From the NCBI RefSeq assembly GCF_036884655.1, contig NC_088347.1, forward strand, positions 16,512,501 to 16,576,500: a stretch of DNA of 64,000 nucleotides. Direction: 5' to 3'. Made by a program: the position numbers and the translations under genes. The notes under the pieces were generated by a model, which did no database searches, was not told the DNA's origin, and saw nothing but the letters and a program-made list of their open reading frames with translations. Positions 55,828 through 64,000 of this stretch are shown here, one piece after another (the first letter of the stretch is position 1; each line of letters opens with the position of its first letter). This stretch comes from Musa acuminata AAA Group (taxonomy: Eukaryota > Streptophyta > Magnoliopsida > Zingiberales > Musaceae).

Positions 55828-58595
55828 TATCATGCCCCTCAAAATATCAATAATATTAAAATTCAAGAAAACAAATCAATCCAAGATCCAAACTAACATT
55901 CGAGGTCACTAAGAAAACATTCAGATCAAAATTTCATATCTATAATCTACAAATTTATAAACCATGTGCAGTTCATAAACATACAACACATCGCTCGATG
56001 ATTCATAAAATCTGAACCCAACTCACCAAAATAATAACCACAACATAAATTCACAAGTGTGGGAGTCTGTACAATCACAAAACCAACGTTTACTATAAGT
56101 TCATATCATTACATGAATTAAACATGAGAGGTCCTTTAAACTTATACAAAATCCACAAGTTTAGATTCATCGTCAACATTTCATTAGATGTAGAGTGTGC
56201 TTATACATCAAAAACATATATACTAATAAAGATCTGCCCAAAATCTTTTAGCTTTCCAATGCCTCAACCCAATCTTAACATTTAAGCAAGCGACAAGCTA
56301 TCCTGAAAAATTTATACAACAATGGGGTGAGCATATAAAGCACAGCAAGTGACAAACATATCCATGTCAAAAGAGGACAGTTTCCAAAGAGATAAAGTTT
56401 CAAACTGCATGGCAGAATATAAGAATTCATAGACGTAATATCATTAGGTGCAGAATCACAACTGTCATTTTAATCAAACATATTTGGTTCATAACAGATG
56501 GGGTATAGAGTAATTGGAGCATATCAACAAGGAATGAAACGTTTCGGAGCATATCAATAACAAATAAAACATTTCGGAGCTTATCAATGGCGTATGAAAT
56601 GTTCCGGAGCATATCAACAGCATATGGAACATTTCGAAGCATATTAACAATGAATGAAACATTTCGGAGCATATAAATAACAAATGAAATGTTTCGGAGC
56701 TTATTAGTGGCGTATGAAATGTTCCGGAGCATATCAATGGCCTATGGAACATTTCAGAACATATCAATAACAAATACCAAACAGAAGCTCAAACATCGTA
56801 TTTAACGTTGCATTCATATCATTCTTATCCAAAGCATGTCCAGAAACACATAACCAAAGCACTGGATATCATATCAAACATATAGAGGGTGTAGTGAGAC
56901 CACAGACAGAATGTGATTTATCTATTTCTGAATAACCACCAGACAGAAGTCTCCCACGTCTGGGAGCTCCATCCACCCACGTCTAGGTGAAGTTAGAGGG
57001 GGCCGGCAGAGCATCGCAGGCTCTATGCATAACTCCCTTTACAATTTCTGGCAAAGGTTCATATTATCCCACAACACCATAGTACAAAAGGGTAGTATGA
57101 ACAATAAATAGCATATATCGGAAGCACACGCGGAACAACAAAACGTACATGTGACTTTACGAGTCAATATAATGCAAGCAACAATCTCTCACAATTGTAT
57201 TCATATTTGGAATGAAATGAAAGCAAGAGTATACATAGATTCCAAGCAATCATATATAGCTCAATTCAAATAAGAAGGTTAGATAAATTCAATATCCAAA
57301 GGAATGAAACTAGAATAGGCACATATCGAAAGTAAATGCGAAACAATGGGATATACATGTGCCTATATGAGTCAATGCGATATAGCATAAACATTACACA
57401 AAATGTTTCAAGAATGTAAATAATTTAGAGACAAGAGAAAACTAGAATTCAAGCACTAACATAAGCCTCAATTGAGCGAAGGGGACTGAATGGAATCTAT
57501 TTCCAAACGAATGAAACAGAATACGCGAAATCGACCAAAGCTCGATTTCTGACAGAATTCAAGAGGCACATTGAACAAATTTCAGATTATCAATCATGCT
57601 CCAATACCCATAAGAAAGCTAATATCAAAAGATATATCAATTTATTTTCTGATGAAATAAGTTTCATACGAATCAAGGTTTCCAACAAGGAGTTACCATT
57701 GATTTAGTGACCAAAGGTCAAAAACTAAATCACTATTTTGCAAAATCCATAGAGCAGAATCAACAGATAGCAGAATAGGAATTTGAATTCCAAATTTTTC
57801 AATCTATATATTAAAAGAAATATTTACAAGTCTATTTTCAATTAAAATTAGTTTGGTACAAATTAGTATTTTCAACAGGAAATTATAGACATTTTAGTAT
57901 CTAAAGGTCAGAAATTTTGATCCTTGTTTTGCAGCATTCATAGGCTCATTTGAAATAGACGTTTGGGTAAGTATTATGTGTCCAAAATTTTCAAAATCAG
58001 TGTCAAAAGAAAGGTATAAGAGTCTACTTTCAAATGAATAAGGTCCTGTCTAAATCCACATTTGGTGCTAAAAATGATGACTGAAACAATGTATAGGGGC
58101 CAGTTTATCGAAAAATATCAAATCCATGATTTTTGTATCTAACAAGAGAAATATTAGGTTCTAGGCTGAAATCTTTCGAATAATTCAGAAGAAATATGAG
58201 ATCAAAGACTAATAATTCTGTAGGATGGGATTAGAACACTTGTGTTTGAGAATTATGACCCTAAATGAGAAGATTTGAGGAAAAAACCTCAAAGCCCCAA
58301 ATTTTTTCTTTTCTTCTTCCCCTTTTTTTTCTCTTCTTCTTTCTTTCTTTCTGTTCTTCCACGCAGCTGCCTTCTCTGGTTCCTTAAGAACGGAGGCAGA
58401 GAGGCTTAAATGGTGGGATTTGTAATTTTATGTATTTTTCAATTTAGTCCTTATATTATTATATTTATGATTAGGTCCTCAGGATTTACATATAGGTCCT
58501 CAGATTCATACTTTGGCTCTTTTATTAAATTTAAAATAGATACTTACATTACAACTAGAAACTTATATGAAAATTCAGAAATGAGGGATGTTACA
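55828..58595 (-). repeat. 5' LTR of element J
   Basis: 2768 bases. The plus strand begins tatcatgcccctc, a double C-to-T-type change from the partner's tgtcacgcccctc, and ends gggatgttaca. The 30-base array is at 56512-56768. It carries an extra piece near 58355-58420 (ttccacgcagctgccttctc) that is missing from the other LTR. By eye the two LTRs differ by several percent. Confidence 0.87.
56512..56768. repeat. 30-base tandem array in the right J LTR
   Basis: The same unit and about the same copy number as at 50307-50570, with individual units diverged. Confidence 0.85.
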
Positions 58596-59530
58596 CTTGC
58601 CCAAGTTTTCATAGAAAATATTGTTAAACTGCACGGGATGCTAAGGTCCATTATAAGTGATCGTGATAGGATCTTCACTAGTAAATTTTGGACCGAGTTA
58701 TTCCAGTTACAAGGCACCAAACTCAAGATGAGCATAGCGTATCATCCACAAACTGACTGCTAAACAGAGGTGGTAAACAAGTGTTTAGAGACGTACCTTC
58801 AGTATTTCGCTAGCGACCGACCAAAAGAGTGAGCAAAATGGCTTCCTTGGGCCGAATGGTGGTATAATACTACATATCATTCATCTACAAAATGTGCCCC
58901 TTATGAAGCATTGTATGGTCGATCGGCCCCTGTGATTCCAAAGTATGTAATTGGCTCGGCCAAGGTAGATCAAGTTGAACAAGAATTGATTGATAAGGAC
59001 AAACTCCTACAACTATTAAAAGATAATCTCTCTACAGCTCAAGCCAGAATGAAGCAGCAAGCCGACACATGACGAAGCGAAAGAGAATTTTCAGTAGGAG
59101 ATTGGGTTTATCTTCGCCTACAACCATACAAGCAACTCTCCATCAACACTCGAGCCTCCATGAAGCTATCTCCACGATTTTTTGGGCCCTATCAGATCAC
59201 AGAGCGTATTGGAGCAATGGCGTATAGACTTAAATTACCTGAGGATGCCAAAATTCATCCTGTCTTCCATGTGTCATGCCTAAAGCCCAAGTTGGGAGAA
59301 CACGAGTCACCCTAGATCCAACTGCCCAACACCATTGAGGATGGAGTTATTCAAGCTCAACCACAAGCCATCCTTGATCGTAGGATCGTGATGCATCACC
59401 GACGTCCCTCTATTGAAGTACTAGTGCATTAGAATAATTTACCACTTGAAGACGCCATATGGGAACCATATGAGAAGCTGAAGACCCGGTTCCCTGAGTT
59501 CATGGAATCTCAGCCTTGAGGACAAGGCTG
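58596..59530 (+). pseudogene. Chromovirus H POL: rest of integrase and chromodomain-like end
   Basis: It resumes at [13 protein letters not shown]. The second catalytic acid region [14 protein letters not shown] and the third (AYHPQTDC, stop, TEVVNKCLE) are visible, with a TAA in place of the expected Gly-Gln context. It continues with WWYNTTYHSSTKCAPYEALYG, GDWVYLRLQPYKQ and KLSPRFFGPYQI, the GPY/F motif. The chromodomain-like end is ILDRRIVMHHRRPSIEVLVH, then a TAG where Trp is expected, NNLPLEDAIWEPYEKLKTRF. Chromodomains of this type guide integration to marked chromatin. A polypurine-like tgaagagggcgggtc (59533-59547) precedes the LTR. Confidence 0.85.
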
Positions 59531-59548
59531 ATTTGAAGAGGGCGGGTC

Positions 59549-59942
59549 TATTAGGACTCTAGCTAAGAGAGTCCTAATTGAGAGGGACATTCATGTAAAA
59601 CCTACCTAAGCCGACCCCTATTAAAGAGATAAAGAGGCCGGCTAAAGTTAGGAGGTTTTTTCTTAGAGAAGAATTAGGAGTTGTAAGGGAATAGGAGTTT
59701 TGAGTAGGAGTCATATTAGGAGTTGGTTAGAAGTAAGAGTCTTAAGTAGGAGTTCTATTAGGAGTTAGGATTTAGAAGCCCTATAAATAGCCATGTATTC
59801 CTCCTCTTTTCTTAAGCAATAGATGAATCTTTTCTGCAGCCTTTGAGCAGCAACTTGGAGGGAGGAACCCCTATAGAGTTCCAAGGAGGCCGATCCCCTA
59901 AAGAGATCAACCCCAAGTTTAGAATCTGCAAGGGTTCTATCA
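59549..59942 (+). repeat. 3' LTR of chromovirus H
   Basis: 394 bases, the same length as the 5' LTR. It begins tattagg instead of tgttagg and ends gggttctatca. The TATA box is at 59782-59789. The target duplication aaaga follows at 59943-59947. Confidence 0.9.
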
Positions 59943-59947
59943 AAAGA

Positions 59948-60317
59948 CCCTAAAACATTTCCTCTCGAAGAACTTATTAGGTCTCTAATGACCTACGAAA
60001 TAACGTGCAATGCACGTGAAGAACTTGAGAACCACCTTCCAAAGGACAGGAAGGATTTGGGACATAAAACATTTGAAGAGCACTCGAGCATAAGCTCAAG
60101 TGATGGTGAACTTAAACTACAAATGAAACAAAAATTAAAGAATAAAAAGAATAAAACTACTTACTTTGAACGCAAGAAGAAGAACAAAAATTGGGATGAA
60201 TCAAGCTCCTCCGAAGACGAGGAAAAAATCAAGAAAGGTGAGGTGGCAAACTACACCTCAACGACATTCAATGATGAGATAATCGAAACTCCCTTAATTT
60301 ATTTTGAAATTACTTGA
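59948..60317 (+). pseudogene. GAG of element G, second half (no zinc knuckle)
   Basis: It continues the frame of 30001-30554 across the chromovirus insertion: FPLEELIRSLMTYEITC, LPKDRKDLGHKTFEEHSS, SSSDGE, then a lysine-rich stretch leading through YFERKKKNKN to WDESSSSEDEEKIKKGEV and a stop after YFEIT at 60315-60317. As in element A, the CCHC knuckle and the whole C-terminal third of full-length GAG are missing. It has no internal stops. Confidence 0.82.
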
Positions 60318-63191
60318 CGTTTTCCATTATGCATTTTATTTTATTTTATTTTATTTGAATAATCATTTTTTTGAAAATTACATATTTTATGTTAATGGAA
60401 TAAAATGTTAAATTTAAATCTAATGATCATATGTATGTTTTTCTTAAGAAAAAATAAACGTGTATTTTGATGATTTCCGATTTTGATTGAAACCATGCTT
60501 GGTGTCTTAATGAAAATATTAAGAAGTTTAATATCATACTTAATGATGATGCATGGCTTTTACATGAAAAACTAAGCATGAAAAGATAGATTCACCTAAA
60601 AAGAAAAATGCATGACCACAACAAATAACAAAATAATTTTCGTTGAAAATACCTTATGCTCAATGAAACCATGATTGATGAATATCCTTTATGTTTAATG
60701 ATTTCTTTGCCTTGTATGTCCTATCATGATGAATATTTTGAAAATAAATGAAATCATGCTTATCATTCTAGTATTTTTGAAAATAATCATGAAAATTGTA
60801 TGTTTATGATAAACAAAATGATTTTGATTAAAAATGCCTTATGAAATGTGATATCATGCCTAATAAATTTATTTTTTTATTTTTTGAAACTATGCATGAT
60901 GATGTTGAGTTTTGGGTAATTTATAGTTTATTGATTTTGATGATTTTCATAATGATCTTTTATGATTTATGGATTATCGATTTATACCATGATAAAAGTG
61001 GCTTTAAAAATAATGTTGTTTTGATTTGATATAAATGAAATAAGCATGCTTGACGATTGATGATTGTATACTTTAAAAATGACGATTGACAATTGGCAAT
61101 TGACGATTCACGATTCACGATAATAAGAGTGGCTATTACACATAAATGAAATAGTGTCATGCTTGACGATTGTATACTTAATGATGCATAAAGTTATAAT
61201 AAAAATATTAAAATTTTGATATCATGATTTGATGATTTTATGTATGAGATTTTAAAGTTATACATGATGATCTTTATGGTTTATTGATCTTGATGGTTTT
61301 TATGAAGAAATTTATTTTTCAATCCTAATCGTTGATGCGTTTTTTTATTTGACAAAAAGGACAAAGGCATGCTTATATGAAACAACTAAATAGATAAAAA
61401 TATTTTTCTTAAAAATTCTTGGTTTGATGAATCTATTTTATCATCTTTTTATGAATCTCTTGAAAATGATTTTGATTTGATGATTTGAATTTGAATGAGC
61501 TTTATCTTGATTTTTTGAGATTTATAACTTGAGATTTACTTTATAAAAATTAAGATCTTCTATCCTCAATGTTCCTTTTTAGCATCTACTATCCAAATGA
61601 ATTATGATTGGTATCATTGCTATATTTCTTCTTGTCGTGCATTAAAGAGAAAATTTTTCTAAATGAATTGTGATTTTTTGGAACCACAATTCTTTTTATG
61701 ATTCATAATGAATTGAGAAATTTTATATGCTTGAATTAATATCTTGTTCTCCTACAAGATTGAATGAATTTTATCTATATCATGATCTCCTAAGATCTCT
61801 CTTTGAATATTTAAAGAGGAGCATTTTTTAGATGAATCATGATTTTGATGATTGAATATTTGATATGCATGAATTGAGATCTTGCTCTCCTACTATTTTT
61901 TCTATTCACCAAAAAGAAGACTAGTTCTAATAAACCATGATATGCTATATGAATTTTATTGCATTCATGAAGTAATGTCTCATCACCAATTTTTGTTTAT
62001 ATTCCTTCATGTGATAATATGAATGTATGAAACACTTATGATATGATTTTTTATACAATTCCATGTATTCATGAAATATTTATCTCATCACCCAATTAAT
62101 TCCTCTTGATACTCCTAATATGATAAAATGAAATTATCCATGAAATACAAATGGGGAGAAGTTTTGATCATGCATGGTAGGATGCAATTTGATAAATTAA
62201 TACCATCATGATTTGAAACATTTATGATTTGAAATTATGCATGCAATTGCTTTTATTGTGATGATATATGCATATAATGTGTATCATGAATGCTCTAAAT
62301 GATGAATGCTTGGTATCATGATCAAAATATTGATAAATGCTATGATTTATTACCAAAATGATATATTATGTATGATATGCCCATAGTGATTAATTTATTT
62401 GTACAATGCATAAAGTAAGGATACAAATGTAAAGTTTTAAAGTTGTGCATATTTTATTTTGAAAACATAATGATGCACAAATAAGATTGATACTTACCTT
62501 TGTCATGATTTAGAAATTGATGTAAAGGGTCTTCCCTTCTTTTTGACAATGACAAAGGGGGAGATAGCTAGCTTGCATAAGACAAGGGAAGCAAAAATTA
62601 CAAATGTACATATCACAAAAAGGAGCAAAACTTATTAGTTTGCTCAACTCAAAAGCAAGAAATGCTATCTTGTAATCTTAAGCAAAAGTGCTATCTTGTA
62701 AATCTCAAAGAAGCAATATGTGCCAAGTTACATATTTTGAAAAGAGGCAAAATAGTCCATCTTGCACATCTTTTTGCTAACTTTTTGTGTAAAAGTTGAT
62801 AACTTGCATACTATAAATTTGCATACCAAATGTGCAATCTTGCCTCTCTCAAGAAGCAAAACATGCTAATTTGCACATATAGCAAACTTGCGTATTTCAA
62901 GAAGCAAGGGATGCTTTCTTGAACATCTCATGTAATAAGTTGAATTCATCTCTCAAACACATAGAAAGTGACACTTCTCCTTTTTGTTGATGACAAAGGG
63001 GGAGAAGTATGATCATGTTATGCATGATGACGTATTACAAATATTCATGATGAATATTTGTAATGACTTGAATTTGACTTGAATTCAAGGTTCTATCAAT
63101 ATTGCATATTGATAGGGGGAGTTTGTTTAAACTCCGGGAGTTAAGGTTAACTCTGTCATCAAGTGATTGTCATCATAAAAAAGGGGGAGAT
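60318..63191 (+). other. AT-rich non-coding tail of element G
   Basis: 2.9 kb without a gene. Polypurine motifs gacaaagggggaga lie near 62550 and 62991, a tagggggag near 63113, and the final aaaaaagggggaga tract at 63177-63190. The words gctagcttgca, aagaagcaa and tgctatcttg recur between 62560 and 62960. It is collinear with the tail of element A. Confidence 0.75.
63177..63190 (+). promoter_or_regulatory. Polypurine tract of element G
   Basis: aaaaaagggggaga, identical to the tract of element A, lies one base before the 3' LTR. Confidence 0.85.
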
Positions 63192-64000
63192 TGTTGAATC
63201 TCGTATTTTGATGATGAAACCACTTGATATGTGTTTATGATTTAATCTGCGTTTTGAGTGGCACAGGATGCTTCGATCAGAATGAGACAATTAAAGCAGG
63301 AAAATCATGTTGTGTTGGAGGAACATGTCAGAAGATTGGATGTCGGGTTGGTGGATCGGTCGACGTAATGACAGAAGGCTTTGAGCGGTGGATTCGGGCA
63401 TCGGGCCAAGAAGAGCGGGTATTATGCCAAGGATATCGAAGTTGCATTGTTAACTGGCCGATTAGGCAATAGGCCGAAGAGACGACGATGCGCCGAAGAA
63501 TCAAACGAAACATCGAGGGACCAGTGACATGCCGGACAACTTGATTAATTGCTTAGGAGTAATTGTCTAGATCGAACTTTTGTTTTACTATGCAGGATTA
63601 ACTACGATAGCTTGAAAACATAAAGCAAGGATACTAGAGTCAAGTTTAATGGGTTTTTGAGAGTCCGAAGATTCATCGGAGATGCTGCCGGAACCAACCG
63701 AGAAGAAATCAGGGACTTGTCGGAGTTTTCGGAAGTCCGTTGAAGAGATCATCGGAGGTTCGCGGAGATCACTAAGAAGGCTTGGCTACTCATTGATCTC
63801 GCCATAAGATCGGGAGCCTGCTGGGAGTCCGTCGGAAGAAATCCGAGGGTGTATCGGAAGTTCGCCGGAAGATCGTCGGAAAGCTCACCGGAAGGAGACT
63901 TAACGTTTGCAGGTTGAAAACTTACTTAGGACTATGTTTTCAGTTGTGTAGTTTACATGTAATTAGGGTTAGGATTAAGGGATAATCCTATATCCTAGTT
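63192..64000 (+). repeat. 3' LTR of element G, cut by the window end
   Basis: The first 809 bases of the LTR, matching 28334 onwards with the shared accacttgatat variant. The two differ at several percent of positions by eye. The GC-rich block, TATA box and end are outside the window. Confidence 0.88.

Larger units (their letters stand above)
49605..58595 (-). mobile_element. Gag-less Tekay-like chromovirus J inside H integrase
   Basis: 8991 bases, minus strand. The LTRs are 49605-52335 and 55828-58595, each about 2.75 kb. The primer-site complement tgctctaatacca (55811-55823) and the polypurine complement (52336-52349) fix the orientation. The 3.5 kb interior holds a decayed protease to chromodomain but no gag. 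Very long LTRs and a type-II-like chromodomain point to the Tekay/Del chromoviruses. The flanking five bases, agtat and cttgc, do not match, so the element is either a product of recombination between two copies or its duplication has decayed. Confidence 0.87.
30555..59942 (+). mobile_element. Ty3/gypsy chromovirus H carrying three nested elements
   Basis: The LTRs are 30555-30948 and 59549-59942, both 394 bases. The target duplication aaaga is perfect (30550-30554 and 59943-59947). Subtracting inserts K, I and J leaves about 5.9 kb: LTR, leader, gag, protease, reverse transcriptase, RNase H, integrase, chromodomain-like end, polypurine tract, LTR. The domain order with integrase last defines Ty3/gypsy. 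Short LTRs and a C-terminal chromodomain-like segment suggest a Reina-like chromovirus. The coding region has many stops and lost catalytic residues. Confidence 0.9.
28334..64000 (+). mobile_element. Gag-only sirevirus G (TR-GAG type), split by element H and cut by the window end
   Basis: The parts are the 5' LTR (28334-29950), primer site, gag first half (30001-30554), a 29.4 kb nested block, gag second half (59948-60317), non-coding tail, polypurine tract and a 3' LTR that runs out of the window (63192-64000). Both LTRs share a private variant near their start (accacttgatat instead of accaattgata), which pairs them across the nested block. There is no pol anywhere in the element's own sequence. 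The left flank agtgc (28329-28333) should recur after the 3' LTR. Layout and gag are the same as in element A. Confidence 0.88.

Overview
This 64 kb window looks like nuclear heterochromatin from a flowering plant, probably a monocot. The repeat style (sirevirus LTRs full of GGTACCGCC-type motifs, plus a GC-richer non-coding LTR derivative) makes me think of the banana family, but that is recalled similarity and tentative. I see no host protein gene, tRNA, rRNA or CRISPR array. Almost every base belongs to an LTR retrotransposon or a fragment of one. Most are Ty1/copia elements of the Sirevirus (Maximus/SIRE) lineage and the rest are Ty3/gypsy chromoviruses, many of them nested inside one another.

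Left part (1-19019): the 3' end of a sirevirus LTR (1-223); a GC-richer, non-coding, minus-strand LTR derivative with its own LTR and primer site (224-3146); a plus-strand sirevirus LTR piece (3147-3557); a minus-strand gag-only sirevirus (3558-7766 and 14324-14848); and, inserted into it with a perfect target-site duplication (GTAGT), a complete LTR-gag-LTR element with no pol (7772-14318). A deletion derivative follows, in which the first about 30 bases of an LTR are joined to mid-gag (14849-18787), then a short sirevirus tail.

Middle and right (19020-64000): a gag-pol sirevirus E (19020-27303, old and full of stops) is interrupted in its 3' LTR by a minus-strand sirevirus LTR F (27304-28333). 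F is interrupted by a gag-only sirevirus G (28334 to beyond the window). The gag of G is split by a chromovirus H (30555-59942, duplication AAAGA, 394-base LTRs). H carries three further insertions: a young minus-strand sirevirus K in its leader (31526-40823, duplication CTGTC), a second copy I of H's own family in gag-protease (42424-47599, duplication CGTTA), and a gag-less, Tekay-like chromovirus J in integrase (49605-58595, minus strand). H itself is only about 5.9 kb once these are subtracted.

Most notable: K is the only element with fully open reading frames. It encodes an intact 527-residue GAG with two zinc knuckles, ending exactly at the gag/pol boundary. In place of pol it carries an intact 371-residue protein that resembles the 'putative plant transposon protein' family, with a possible small intron just upstream of its start. 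Its two LTRs are nearly identical. Separately, four gag-only sireviruses in the window share a GAG from which the first zinc knuckle has been cut out. Coding in the other elements is broken mainly by CGA, CAA and TGG codons turned into stops, as expected from decay of methylated cytosine.
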